This document shows, one piece after another, positions 42,945 through 56,139 of a stretch of DNA of 64,000 nucleotides. The stretch is taken from assembly GCA_911728455.2 (NCBI GenBank), contig OU452240.1:3906001-3970000 (forward strand), written 5' to 3'. Source of the DNA: Marthasterias glacialis. Lineage: Eukaryota > Echinodermata > Asteroidea > Forcipulatida > Asteriidae. The notes under the pieces are model-generated. The model did not search any database. It was given only the letters and a program-made list of their open reading frames with translations, and had not been told where the DNA came from. Made by a program: the position numbers and the translations under genes. How positions within the stretch are numbered: the first letter of the stretch is position 1; each line of letters begins with the position of its first letter.

Positions 42945-43733
42945 CTGTTTTCCTTTACAGCCTCGGTTTGGTTACATAGGTTTCATTGCCAGAAAAACCA
43001 ATGGCCAGAGAAGATGTGTCACATGACCTTCGTGTCGTGTGCATAATCCCAGCTCTATGATAATTCTAAGTCACAATAGAGGGGGATGGTGGATGGGGAG
43101 GTCAATGAATTGTTTTTAGAGAAGGCCAACTTCATCACATCATTAATCTAATTTTTGTTTAGGAACGGAGGTAATTACAACTGGGGTAAAACACTATTAT
43201 TATGTGCGCCCGTCCCAGCCAGCCCCACAGCTATTCGGTCGTCCCCTAACAGTCAATACTAATCAACCGAGTAACAACAACGAGATAAGCTGTGGGAAAG
43301 AGGACACAAGAATTGTGGCCGTATTTACGCGTCCCCCAATTAAAGAGAGACATGAATTTATTTAGGTGCTCTCCCCGGTTTGAGTGAGGGGAGAGAGCGA
43401 GACGCAGGGATCGATCGCACCCTTTAGCGATCATTACTTCACCGAGTGCCGAGGGCTCTTGTGGTTTGGAGGTGGATATGCTAAGATGGCAGTGGCTAAA
43501 GCAAAGAGCAATGCCGCTGCTCAATTGTTAAAGAGACTTCCTCAAAGAGAAGGGGTTGAAGAGAGTTCCTCTGTTTGAGGTAGAAATGAGAGACCAGTGT
43601 TCGGGATCATTCTCAACTTCCTTCAAACTAAAATCTTTGCCGTCTGGATTTCATTTCGAGAATGATGCAGAATGATTACATTCATTGATTAAATTGTTGT
43701 AATATATTGTTTACTATTTTAGGAGTATGATAG
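42945..43733. other. Intergenic DNA; one weak coding candidate
   Basis: A 64-codon frame at 43384-43578 ends NAAAQLLKRLPQ, slightly like the last helix of a double-stranded RNA-binding domain. The diagnostic Lys-Lys pair is missing and there is no clear splice context, so I do not call a gene. Confidence 0.2.
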
Positions 43734-43884
43734 TAAGGTTTGCGGTAACACCGTGCACAATAATCTCGTTTGTGGGGTGCGGTGGTTCTGAAGACTTTAT
43801 CGTGATGAAGACGACCAGAACATACTGATAGAAACGTCTGATTTCTAGGGGAGATTTATTTACATGGTGTTACCGCAAACCTTA
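43734..43884. mobile_element. TA-flanked MITE with perfect 19-bp ends
   Basis: TAAGGTTTGCGGTAACACC and GGTGTTACCGCAAACCTTA are exact inverted repeats; the outer TA may be the target duplication, as in Tc1/mariner elements. A related half, with GAAACGTCGAG and GGTGTTACCGCAAAACCTCGG split over 46255-46375, lies downstream. Confidence 0.85.
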
Positions 43885-44191
43885 GATTGTATTTCCCGCC
43901 ATGCAAAGTTTCAAATCCCAATTGTTTAATATACTCATTGTTTGAAAAAAAAGAAGATTCCCATTCATTTTATTTTTAATTAGATTTCGAAAGAGAGCCC
44001 AGTTTTATATTTTTAACAAATAGTGCTCAGTAAATGTGTTTGTTAAGCCATAATGTGGGGCATCGTGGGATGTTGCAACAATGTGAATGACAAGGTATTT
44101 TGGAGGGTCGTTTCTGTTTAGCAAGATATTGTTTTGCTAAGCATAGTTCGGTGCTTACCAAGACTGTAAACTCTTAAAGGCAAAGGACCAT

Positions 44192-44384
44192 GGGCCCAAT
44201 TTCACGGAGCTGCTTAAGCAAACAATGTTGCTTAAAAATGTTCTGCTAAGCAAAATGAGCGGGATACCAGTCAAGGATGGTATACTTGTGAAATGGTACT
44301 TTGCCTGGTAACCTTATTCTGATAAGCACAAGTCTGTTGTGCTTAGCTACTTGTTGTGCCTAAGCAGCTCTATGAAATTGGGCC
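44192..44384. mobile_element. MITE family C, copy 2
   Basis: GGGCCCAATTTCACGGAGCT and GCTCTATGAAATTGGGCC ends, with TGCTTAAGCA words and CTGGTAACCTTATTCTG (family C interior read in reverse). Confidence 0.8.
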
Positions 44385-47300
44385 TTGTTCTTCAAAATAT
44401 TTTTTTGGGGGGACACAGTGATTGGCCAGCAATGAGCATTGGTGCTAGTCTTGGCCCAAGCCGTTACTTGAACACCAGTCTGTGTTTAATATGCATTATG
44501 TCCACTGTGACAGTCCATCGTATTCCACTCACGTACGTACTTCTGATCGAAGAGGGATATTTATGCATCATGGAGAGCCAGACCGGCCCCTCTTGGAAAA
44601 TGATTTTCTTTCAGGTATTTGACGCTCGAGTGGGCTCGAGCCAATCTCCACTTTCCTTCAACCAACTAGGAGAGAAAAAACGCAGGAAATATTCAACAGA
44701 AAACTAACCCTGCCATATCTCTTTACAAAACAACTATTTGATTCTCGAAATAAGAGATTGGATCTCATCACCTAGCCTATATTCGGTCCAAAGAAAACCT
44801 TCTGACCATTCACCAGGGAAAGGTGATGGCTATGAATTATTCATAAACATGCCCGGTTTTAGAATGAATATTCATGTGCACGAAATGCATAGGTCGAGTT
44901 AGGTATTATATGCTTATGTGGATGGAGGGTTAGCCTCTATCCTAAAATACACATCCGTCCCTTTGAAATTTATAGCCAACGTTTTCACTCGGACCTGCAT
45001 CTCCACCCCCATCCCCACGATAGTCTGGACTCGGTTTATTAGTATCTCTTCCCTATTAGTAATTTTAGACTGCTTTTTTTACGCAGCATTATGGTTAACC
45101 AATCGATTTTGAAGACCCAGATATAAAAATATACAGTCTCGTAGTAGAACCTTGTTTTCTTTTCTTTTTTTAAAGGAAAACAAAAAATGGTTCTTTCATA
45201 TTGATATTTTAATCTATTCCTTCTTAAGCATTATTTGGGGACAATATTTAAATTAGTTTAATTTTGATATAATAAAAAGTGCAGATAAACTCTTCACTCA
45301 CTCATCCACACAAAAGCTACAAATATTTCAATTCGAAAAAAAACCCCATCTAATTAGTCAAGCTACCGGAGGGATATCGTCTGACAGATACACGCAGCTC
45401 GCAAACAAAGAGAAAAAAATATGGGCTTTAAAGCGCTGGAAAATTCTTTTGTCGATGCTTAATGACGCGTAATTAATTACTCTCTTAGTCAATGGTAGAA
45501 TAATCTTTGCCCGAACGTTATTCCTGGGCTGGTCGAAGAAAATGTCCGCGGCAAAACGAAGAGTTTCTTTGATGTGCGTAATAGTACGTTCACTGGCGGC
45601 GGGGAACCAGACGTAGTAGAGAGCTGGTGTTTCATGACAAGAAAAATTTAATATAACTCATGAGTCATAGATGGTTTTGGTGGCACGAAATTTAATTTAA
45701 ATTTTGAACATTTTGACCACTTTTTTTTGTGTTCAGTGGTATGAGCGAACTTGCTTCGGGACATGGTGAATCACAGATTTCGATTTTTCTACCTTGATTT
45801 ATTTTGCAGATAAAGAGTGTTTATTTCTAAAAGCCGTAGATACAGGCCTGGGGTTTGTGTGGGGACTTCCTGCGGGAAAAGATTTGGTTTTTTAAATACA
45901 TATTTACATATTTTAAGAAGGATTTCGGATGACATTTATTTCTAAATAGGAGCCTGTAACAAATCCACACTCTGCACCTTCAATTTTTAATATGCAATTT
46001 AAGTTGCTATTCTGATTTGGGACACGGAAGTAGCTTTAAGAAAAAGAAAAACAAGAATTATAATAAAACAAATAAATAAATAAACACGAGATCTGTCGTA
46101 TCTATTAGTCCATAATTAATTAAACTATACAAAAACAAACTCAAAACTGAAACAAAACCTTCAGGTCGTCGATGTCTTACTATCTATATTTATCACTTCA
46201 TACCTTTTTTTCTAAATTTCTTTTTACAAAATGTTGGAAGAACTATTTGCTTTCTCCTGAAGACAATCAGGGCATGCAGATCGAAACGTCGAGTAGTTAC
46301 ACCACCGGTTCAGATCCATTACAACCTGTTTGGAGAGATTTTCATGTACAAGGTGTTACCGCAAAACCTCGGTTGCATGCCATAATACCACCTTTTAAAT
46401 TGCTATGAAAGCTGCGTCTTTTTGGCGTGGTCGGAATTGAAACATCATGTTTAAAATATTTCAATTCCTTTGTGTTTTATTTGTTGGCAAATTCAGTATT
46501 TTCTGTTGTTTGCTTTTTATTTTTTTTTAAATTACTATTCATTCGGCAATTTCATATAAAAATACAAGAATATATACAAAAGAATTGCAGGATCGGAGGA
46601 TTGATAAAATGTACGACAATGGCATCAGAGAACACAACAATAATTGTCATTAGGCCTACTACTTTAATTTGACTTCAAATCCATCAGTTTCACCGCCCGA
46701 ACATCTCGTCCATCAACCTATCGCATCATTTAGAAGCTGTTTTTTTTATTATTTGCGGGGATACTTTTCCAATACTGTAACCTACCATTTTTCAAAGAAT
46801 GAATGTTTATTCTAGGCCAAGCCCTTTTCAAAATATTTACAAAGTAAACAAAGAAGGCTGTTCACTTTTCCAGAATAATGAGGCGTTGTTACTAAGAATG
46901 TTCACGCGTCAGTGAACACAGGCTCCGCACCTACCTTTGCTCTGCAGAGAACAATTGGTATAGTCGGGTTCTATTTCAATAGTAGACGCAAACGAACCAA
47001 AATGGTACAGAATACCACACAGCCTAAAAAGTTACGCAGTGGTTGGAAAAACCACAAACTTTATACTCAGAAAAGCAGTCGTTTTTAAAGTATCGTTTGT
47101 CAAAAAGTTGATACTTTTTCTACCTAACAGCCATGTTAACCAAGTAACCAAGTTCTGTAGATCTCAAGTAAGGACAACATAGAAACTGTAAGTATAGAAT
47201 ATAGACAAATAATAGTGTGCAATGTTATCGATATTTTTGCTACTGTGGTGGAGGTGGTTTGGTTTACGTCCCACAGCGCTGGGGCCTTCAGGTAATGTTG

Positions 47301-48985
47301 AACCGTCCAGGACGCCGCTACGCCCGGGGATGGCTCTCGCTAAGGGCCCGCTATGGAGTAATATGGGCCCGCTACAAAGGGACGGCGAGATATTTGATTG
47401 CATTATCAGCTTTGTTTAATCAAGAGAATGGTTCGGTTAATGGACAGTTTCTTTCCTTACGAGTGACTGGTCAAACAAGCACACCATTAACTGTGAAGTC
47501 CCAGAACGTTTTTGATCAAAATGTCACTGCGGGGGGGCCCTACGCTACACTACACTACGGACAGTAAATCATGATTATGAAGGGATGGAAGGAATAAATC
47601 AATTCATGGTGATTGTAAGCACAATTTCAGACGTGAATATTCTAGTTTTTTAAAAGTAATGTTTCAGACGAGAAATCGTCAATTCCTTTTTTCTTTTTCT
47701 TCCATCACTGCCACCCATCTGCATTTAGCATGCCTTTGAATTAGAAAATAATAATTGAATAAAAAAAAGAAATGATTGTCATTCATGACCCTGATTTACG
47801 TGGAAATCTCAGATCTCATTTCATTTGATAACGCCTGACACTCACTCCTAACACATCCTTCAACAACCCCCCCCCCCCCCCCGCTTCCTTGCAACCCAAA
47901 CCCTCATCCTGCCTTCATCTTCCCTCGTCTCTCATCACCTAAAAATCCATCCTCATTATCCTCTACAAATTTTTGTTTTGCCCTGAGGCGTTAGCAGCCT
48001 CTTAATCTCAAGTTCGGTCAAGTGGAAATATTACGCAAAGAGGCCGCCATAGTGCTGACTAGATCAAATCAACGTGCTTGCCGTTAACTTAAAGACATGG
48101 ATGGTATAGTCTCCAGGTGATTATTGTAAAAAAATAATCTGGCGATTTTTAATCTAAAAAGCTTACAGTTGGTTTTGGTGCTATCAGCGAAGGTCCACAT
48201 GAAATTTTAAAATGCTGACACCCTGAAAACAATTTTTTTTTTGGATTTAGTCTTTTGGAAAGAGAAATTTGTGAGCACACCAAAACAAACCTATCAATCG
48301 GTCCTTTAAAAAGATAAAACCAATTCCAAGGAAACAAGGCCCCAGGGAATTCCTGGGGAATTTAACCCCTGCTGCCACCCTGTGTTTCTTTCACACTTGC
48401 TGCAGTTTCCCAGGGAAAAGATTGAGTAACCCCACGCCCAGGGTTGTCTCCCTTGACTCTTATAGTCTTAATCATGAGCAAGGAAACAATTTCCTGAGAA
48501 TTTCTGCTCAAGTGTAAAAATTCGTGTTTTTTTCCAAGTGTATTCTCCTGAAGATTAGCAGCAGCGTTGTCCCCATGCACAAGCTAGCAAAATCGGGCCG
48601 ATACGCGCGAATTATGGGCCAGTAGAAAATACGCAGAAAATTTGGCAGATACGCAAACTTTTTTTTTTTCTTTTAGATTTTAATGTCAAATTCACAAAAA
48701 ATCCTAACATAAAACCATTTTAAATGCTCCAGATGGCGCAGTAAAGCTTTTCAAACCAAACAAACATTACATAAAAACTACCAATTCAGCGTGCTTCGAA
48801 ATTCAAATATTGGGTCGAGAATGCCAAACAGTTTTGAAAAATCCTGGGGTGAACCCTGAGCAGAGCCCATTGTTTGAAACGTCAAGGAAATAAAGAGGAA
48901 AAAAAAACAATGAATCTTTTCGAAGACAACATTTCTTCCAAAAGAGACTTAAATTCCAGACCTACTTGAACTTTGCTCCTGAAGG
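44385..48985. other. Intergenic DNA, no gene seen
   Basis: Largely AT-rich single-copy-looking sequence. The only repeat I recognise is the GAAACGTCGAG element near 46255-46375. A poly-C run lies at 47868-47882. Confidence 0.4.
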
Positions 48986-48989
48986 GGCA

Positions 48990-49180
48990 CACAGGCCTGA
49001 TGATACTTCAGAGGGGCAATTGCCTCCGTCGCCCCTGGTCATTGCCTTGTTGCCCTTGAAATGTTCCAATAGAAATTTACAATTTCCTCATAGAGGTGCC
49101 CTTTATATCAAGAAGTAAAATGCCTCGGTGCCCCCTTGCCCTTTCAAGAACTAGCCAATCAGGCCCAGGCACAGCAATTT
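48990..49180 (+). repeat. Dispersed repeat family D, divergent copy
   Basis: GGGGCAATTGCCTCCGTCGC, CCCTGGTCATTGCCTTG and GAGGTGCCCTTTATATC. Related sequence lies at 58015-58135, with a shorter piece at 55430-55480. Confidence 0.5.
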
Positions 49181-49954
49181 TCCTCTGGTAAGGCCAAACA
49201 AAATAAATGTTGTGTTTACGGTAACGGCCCGAAAAAATTCCAGGTAGGTAGGTAGGAAAATAATTTTATTTTGTAATTTTATTTTTATTTTTAAGTTCTT
49301 GAATTTTGAGTTATTTGTTAATATTTTAAACCCGTTACCATTATACTAACCTTGTTCGACTCATCAAGTTTAAATAAACCCTCATGTTGGAAAGTGGTAA
49401 AATATAAAAGTTTATTGTTTAGAAAAAAACATAACATAGGTCAAGTTGCAAGCGCTTTAGAAGTTACAAGGAAACTTTTTTATCTTTAAGGGGCACTTCT
49501 CTTTGCAAAGGGCAATACAGCAAAAGCACAGGGCACCACGGCAATTACTGTGGGTGTCGTAGGTTAATTTAACGCCCACCTTTCACATGATTGGACCCAC
49601 AAGAATGACTTCTTAAACGATATAGGGGCCTACATATTGTACTTCATGGCATTGTTTCAAAGTTTCATCCAGACTTTTTTGTGACTTGAATTCTCAACCA
49701 AACTTAATGCTGGACTGTGGCTCTAAACACACTGACAGTCCTCTTCCTAACTCACACTTTAACAAATCGATTTACAGTTTTCTTGTATTATATTCCAATC
49801 CCCTATGATGGCTGGTAATAAGCAAGGGCTTGCGCTAACTTTTTGTCCTGACTAGACCACCGGGCTAGTCAGATATAGCTTTGACTAGCCCTCACAAATT
49901 TGTACTAGCCTGACCATTTACACCACATAGAAAACTGACAGGGTACATATATTG

Positions 49955-50365
49955 AATAATAATAATATTGAACATTTATACCGCGCCATGTCTGTCAGAA
50001 TTGACACTCCGTGGCACATACACAGTATTTATCCTGCAAGGTATTTGGAGTTATGTAGTGTGAGACCTGTTCCTTTAGCACCATGTAACGGTTTACAAGG
50101 TGCTGTGGCGCAATCTGCTGCCGATCAAACCAGGAACACCGGGGCGAACCCCTTCTCTTTTCGATAAGTGCACTTGGGTTCTTTTACGTGCATTACACAA
50201 CACACGGGACCTACGGTATTACGTCCCATCCGAAGGACGCAGCAATAATGGTTAAGTGTCTTGCTTAAGAACACAAGTGTCACGACCGGGAATCGAACCC
50301 ACACTCTGCTGATTAGAGACACCAGAGCTTGAGTCCGGTGTTCTTATCCGCTCGGCCACGACAGG
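49955..50365 (-). repeat. tRNA-Leu-derived SINE (S1), reverse
   Basis: On the minus strand: GTCGTGGCCGAGCGGATAAG, CCGGACTCAAGCTCTGG, GTGTGGGTTCGATTCCCGGT, then AATGCACGTAAAAGAACCCA, GCACCTTGTAAACCG and a tail ending in TATTATTATT. It has the longest 3' region of the S1 copies here. Confidence 0.85.
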
Positions 50366-50624
50366 CCACAAAAGAGAGAGGAGTCATCTGACTCAGTTTT
50401 TAATAGCGTGGCCGGGCTACCCAGAAGCAAGTTTGACTAGCACACGGCACTCTTGACTAGTGTTTGTACGCCGGGCTAGTGTTTAAATCCAGCCCTGTAA
50501 GAGCTGAAATAATACTGGCATGGGTTTCACATATTAAGAACTATTACTCGGAGTCAGTTGAACAAACGATGAACAACCACTTTCTTACTAGTTATGTACA
50601 TTGTTCAAGACATGTCCCAGGACT

Positions 50625-50765
50625 GAAATTTCACCTTTGAGAGGGCAAGGCCATACTTTATTTTGCAAAGGGCACTTCTGAAAGACTATGGGGAAATTTT
50701 GAAGGGGCACCAAGGTCAACGGAGGCCATGGCCTCCGTAATCTGCATGTAATTTCAGGCCTGATG
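50625..50765 (-). repeat. Dispersed repeat family D, reverse copy
   Basis: TTTGAGAGGGCAAGGCCATA, TTTTGCAAAGGGCACTTCTG, GAAGGGGCACCAAGGTCAAC and GAGGCCATGGCCTCCG, in the order seen at 2615-2790. Confidence 0.65.
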
Positions 50766-51550
50766 TCCATCTTGAAATATGCCAAATAACAAACTGAACA
50801 TATCACCCTCATTGTATAGGCCTTTATAGAATTCTCTTAATCAATGTTTACAAAATCAAATATACATGTATGATTACGCCTTTTTAATAACATTATTGTG
50901 GGCGTGCCGTCTGCCAACAGAGGGCGCTAGCAGGCCAGTTCAAGTGTACAATGTAAGTTTTACACATAACGCTCTTCGATTGCGCACAACAGGTTGATTA
51001 TCGCAGCGCATTGCATGTGTAAACCGATCGCTGCATCCTAAGTAAAAATTACTGATATTCATTAACTGATAAATCTATGAATTTGTGTAAATTCACAACA
51101 ATATGCTGACTTTCTTGAAGACATTTCCATTTAATTTTTTGCAAGTGAAAATGTGTAGGAAGGAAAATAGACCCCCGCATCGAAAAAAAAAAGTGTTTTT
51201 TTTTGGAGAGAGATGAGAATGCCAGTGTTGATAGTGTGTGAAGCGTGAAATGCCAAGGGGGGATTTGGGGTCACTCGGAGAGACGAGGCAGGAGGTGGAT
51301 GGGAAGAGAGGCCAGAAGAGGAAGATGATAAGAAACTATCTGGACGGATTAGAAGGATGTTGTTTTAAAGACTAGGGAAAGGATAATCATGAAAATAAAT
51401 AATCTTCATGAATTTTTGAGAGCACGAGAGTCTGGCTTTTAAAGGGGCAGTTGAAAACCCATCTCATTAAAGGAAACGACAGGTGACTGGACTTATTCAT
51501 GTATCGATGTAATGTAATATTAATGGAATGTAACTTTCTTCCTTTGAATA
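50766..51550. other. Intergenic DNA, no gene seen
   Basis: AT-rich, with no recognised family and no exon-like frame. Confidence 0.35.
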
Positions 51551-51738
51551 TTAAAGGGTCTGTGTCGTCATGATTATCTGATTGTATCGGTAAATGGAAT
51601 AACCCAGTTACTACGCGCACGTGCGCATGGGCGGTCATGTCACAGTTTGACACAGGCGTGTGCAGTATCTGGGTGAGAGTTCATCTTTTCCTGCATAGCC
51701 ACAGGCCTGCAATAATCATGATGACACAGCCCCTTTAA
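51551..51738. mobile_element. MITE family A, copy 2
   Basis: Ends TTAAAGGGTCTGTGTCGTCA and TGATGACACAGCCCCTTTAA; interior GGAATAACCCAGTTACTACG shared with copy 3. Confidence 0.85.
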
Positions 51739-52249
51739 TTAAAGGTCCTATGAATTATTTTTTTTTATTGGTTAAAAAAAAATAAAGTTTACCTATTATA
51801 GTATATCTTTAATTTTTTTCACATTTTTTACATGCGTATTAATCGTAGAAATAACGATTTCTAAAATTAGGGGGTTGCCGTGCTCCGCCCACCCTTCCTC
51901 ATTAACATAAAATCTGTGACGTAGACAGTGGAACGGCTGACCAGGGCCATGTGTGTGACAATACATGTAACATACAATGCATTGTTGACCACTCAGCACC
52001 AGAGACGTCTTCGAAATGTTTTACCACAGCCTACGTCATGGATCATTGCGCAATCAAATGGCACACATTTTCAGGGCTCAATTAAAGTGTATTAACGCAT
52101 AACAGACACATCAAAATAGTCAATACTATGTTTTGTTAATTTCAAACCATATATTAAGCCACAAAAATGTTCCGTGACAAAAAACCTCTTCATGGGCCCT
52201 TTAATTTATATACAAGTTTTGCATCAATCCAGTTTGTATACTGCAGGCC

Positions 52250-52415
52250 TTGAATTACATGTGTGCCCCCTGAGGCCATGGCCTCTGTTGCCCTGGTCTT
52301 GGCCTTGGTGCCCCATAAAAAAAAGTTTCCCATAGACTTTAAGGTTTTCCAATGGAAGTGCCCTGTGAATGAAAATCACTTTGCCCTCTCGAAGATGAAA
52401 TTCCAGATATGATAT
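52250..52415 (+). repeat. Dispersed repeat family D, forward copy
   Basis: TGAATTACATG, GAGGCCATGGCCTCTGTTGC, CCTGGTCTTGGCCTTGGTGC, then TTTCCCATAGACTTTAAGG. The first 70 bp match the unit of the 68-bp minisatellite in gene 1 intron 2. Confidence 0.65.
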
Positions 52416-54950
52416 TATTATGTGTAATGTACATGTGGGACTACATGTAGTCAGGCAATGTTCACTTTAAAAATGGTACAGGAATTTCAAAATAAGCTGG
52501 CAGCCGTCTACTTGTTTTCTAACTGTGAGAATGCCTGTAGGTCAGGAGCTGCTCATTTTGAGACTGAGGGAGCGTGCAACTGTACATTATTGTACAGTTA
52601 ACTCAGGAACCTCTGGAGATCTAGACATCTTGGGACCCCACACCATCATCACTTCACGCTTGCATCCCGGAAACATTGCGGTCAACTTCAGGTCATCAGA
52701 CTCCTACCTCAAACATGCTTTCCAAACTGAGAACAATTCCACAGCCAACTTGGGTGGGATTTGAACCCACCACCTCCCTCATTCTTGATCAGATGTTGGA
52801 TGTGCTTGCATGGTGACGAGAGGCTAAAAGGAATACAGAGCATTTTTCCCGCAAAGTTATTGTTTGACTTTAATAGGTTTGATTTCAGATCTACAATAAA
52901 AAAGAAGCCAAAGTATTGTTCCTGATTAGGAAGTCTCTGCATTGCTTATCAGGATGTTCGAGCGATAAGTGGTTTTGCAACTGGAATTGCCAATGAGGCG
53001 ATCAGACGTAATGGAATGTTTTCATTTCTGGTTAATCTTTAATTCAAGTTTCACCGAGGACGACACGAGCTTCGTCCTTAGGCGGGATTGGGGGCGGAGT
53101 TGGGGATGTTTTCTTTTCCTCGCTTTTCGCCGGGAGAGGCAGGAAGAACGTGCAGTTTGGCTGACTCTGAAAAGAGTCTTGCCTCTAGAGTCGGTAGAAG
53201 ACTTCCAAAGACTTCAAAGTATCCTGGGTGCAATAAGTGTTCGTTTTTTATTAAATACTGTGAGCAGAAATTTTTGAAAAGGTCGACTTTTATTGTATTT
53301 CAGACTTAAAGATAATGTATGTTCCAGTGCTGTTTCTTGTCATATACTTTCTTCTTTTTGGGGCACTTTTTCCTCTTGTAAATGAGCCTGCAGGCCACTC
53401 TTTCAGGAATGTTCACATTCGGCAAATCTCATCCCTGGCAGAGGCAGCAGCGGCAACCATCTCGTTTGGGAGTTTGCCTTTTCTACGTCAGTGATAGGAT
53501 GAGAACTGATCGTGTATAAACGTAGAGTAGACAGAGAGAAAAGTAAATAAACAAAAATAAAAGATTACAACACCCCGGGTCTAAATCTATAGACACGTGT
53601 ACTAGGTGGCATGCAACACAAGCAAGATATGGCCTGAGTAAAATTAAAAAACAAATCAAAGAATCGAAGCAAGGGCCAAACGCAGCGCCATCAATAAAAC
53701 CTTGTGCTCCCCACCTGCTTCATTAGCCACAGCTGCCGGCTATACTTGCTCTCCCCCCCCCCCCCAAAGTACAAACAAAAAAATATCGAGCAAGCCACTG
53801 AACCACAAAAAACATTGCTACGAGTACGAAAGGATTGTGGGGGGAAAGATTTCTGTTTTTGAAGCCAGCAGATTCTGTTATCGTTAGAAGAAGTACTATG
53901 TACGAGTTCAAATACAAATTGAAATTGAAATCTCGAAGGATGCAGAGATTTATTTTCCATCAGTAGCTAGAGGTTTTAAGAACAAAATGAAAAATTCGTT
54001 CAGGGTTTTAACATTTTGATATTAGGTTATTTTGTCGTCAAAAATTTCAAGATTCAAGTGTACACTGGCCCAAAGTGTGTGACTCCGTCACAGACTTGTT
54101 GCTTAGAAACATGAGAAATGTTGACTGCAGTGGCCTAGCCTGAAAAAAAGTTTTGTTTCTTGTAACCTGACAAACAAAACCTGTTAACAAAAAAAAAGTT
54201 TCCCGACCGACTGCATGTTTCACTACTTTACCACCAAAATTCAAGACTGATTATTTTATCAAATCTGATTGCATAAAAATGAAAGAATCCCTTCATATCC
54301 CATCCCTGCTTATTTAAACAAATATATTCTCAGTGTTCACATGTAAAATAAAAATCCTAAAATATATTGTTTTCTCCAACTACCCATCCTCTGTTTTTCC
54401 AGCATGTTACATGAAACATTTTTTCTTTAAAGGCTTAATAAAAATAAATGCGTATTTAATTTTAAACCCGCAGAAAATCCCTCCCCATCGTCTCAGAGCT
54501 CCAAACCAGGTACTCATGCCTCAGTCAAATTTTCCGATGTGTCCTCATGATGTACGGATCGGCTACCCCGATGTTGTCAGCCTATCTATCCCCCCCATCA
54601 TGCCAATTTCCTTTTTCCTTTTCTTCTTCCGTATCGCCTCATCTCCGATCACTCCGAGGTGTTCCGTTTTGCAGTTGACACGTCTCCTCCTCTTCATTGT
54701 CAGGCATGATTGCTACATCTGTCAACGTCCTCAGATATTCAGACCCACCTAACTATATTTTCATTATTTTTAGACTTATGAAACCAACCAGACCTTGTGC
54801 TGAAGTCTGTGAGGCTCCTGAGATTGATGTAAACAATTAGTCGCGGATGCGGAGGTTACAATGCATGTAATGTACAGCATTTTTCGTGAACTTTTTCATT
54901 GACTAGCCACCATACACGACCAGTGCCGTTGAATGATTTTGAATGGTTGG
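52416..54950. other. Intergenic DNA, no gene seen
   Basis: It includes a GC-box-like stretch (GGGGGCGGAGTTGGGG near 53090) but no exon I can support. Confidence 0.35.
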
Positions 54951-54954
54951 CCAA

Positions 54955-55390
54955 CATGCTGGAACTGCCTCTAGCTGCTGGGCAATCTCTGGCGGGGGTC
55001 ATGGGTTCGAATCCCACCTGAGGAATATCAGGGGCGGATCCGTTTTCCAACCGGGGGGGGGGGGGGGGGCGTGGAATTTACCGATCAAGCAGCAAATGAT
55101 GATTGAAGGAAAGTTGTGGCGACTGCAAGCGCATATCGTTTTTCTCTGCAGTATAATGTCGAAAGTTTATTTCTCATTGCAAGTGGCCGGGATGATATCT
55201 TGAATTTTTTTTTCGGAAGGAAAATTAGGGAGGTGGTGCACCCCTCACCCCCCCCCCCCCTGGATGCGCCCCTGAATATGCCTGTGAGTTTGTTTCTTTC
55301 ACAGGAATCGGGAAAGTACTGGGTATACAGTGCTTAACACACACCGGTGTATGGGCAAAAAACACAAATGATATTCTTATCCCCGATGCA
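54955..55390 (+). repeat. tRNA-derived SINE (S2) interrupted by a MITE
   Basis: The head has GGTCATGGGTTCGAATCCCA and CCTGAGGAATAT; after the insertion it continues AATATGCCTGTGAG and then TACTGGGTATACAGTGCTTA and ACACACCGGTGTA. Confidence 0.75.
55029..55274. mobile_element. MITE inserted into the S2 SINE
   Basis: Ends CAGGGGCGGATCC and GGATGCGCCCCTG; flanked by identical AATAT (55024-55028 and 55275-55279). The CAGGGGCG start is hAT-like, although the duplication is 5 bp, not 8. Confidence 0.8.
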
Positions 55391-55966
55391 AAAATTAACA
55401 TCTATTACGCTGGAAAGTGCTACCAAGGTTTTAAAGGGGCACCTTAAAGGCCAAGACTTGTGCAACGGAGGCAATTGCTTCCTGTGAATTGACTGTAATT
55501 CTGTCCATTGCTGTGCCTATCCAAGGAATCTCATTCTGGATTTTCTCTCAGAACCTGACCTTTTCACCAATGGCTGGCTCTCGACGGTCAATTCCTCTTC
55601 ATCCGAGCTCGATGAATCCGCCCGGATCCTCGTCCACTGCATCAACCCACTTCCCTCCTCTCTCGCTCTCTCTCTCTCTACAAACTTGTACTTCCCATGT
55701 TTACGGCATTAAGCAGGTCATCTGTTTATTCCTTCAGCCCTATTAAACCGATCTCCCCCTGTCATCAATTACGGACGTTACATCTGCTCTGATGAGCCAC
55801 TACATGTAGATTTTAGCTGAAGATCCACAGCACGCTTTCCAAACCCCCTCTCCTCCATTCCACCTCCCCCCCCCCCCCCGCCCGCCCCCGCATCAGTTGC
55901 TGGTCAGCAGGTCATGCTACAACTGTACTACCTTTTTACTGCCTAGCGGCACTTCATCCATGATTC

Positions 55967-56139
55967 TTAAAGGGGCTGTGTCGTCGTGATTATAGCAGTA
56001 AATGGAATAACCCAGTTACTATGTGCGCATGTACGCCGGCAATCACATCACAGTTTGACAAAGATGAAACCCTTTGCGATTTGACCGCAAGTGCGCGCGT
56101 GTGCAGTATCTGGATGAGAGTTCAACACGGCCCCCTTAA
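55967..56139. mobile_element. MITE family A, copy 3
   Basis: TTAAAGGGGCTGTGTCGTCG at the left; the right end (CACGGCCCCCTTAAA) is decayed and lacks the GATGACAC part. The interior ATAACCCAGTTACTATG matches copy 2. Confidence 0.75.

Noticed and set aside
47217..47567. 116-codon frame with basic segment
   Set aside because: No recognised domain, and no convincing acceptor or donor.
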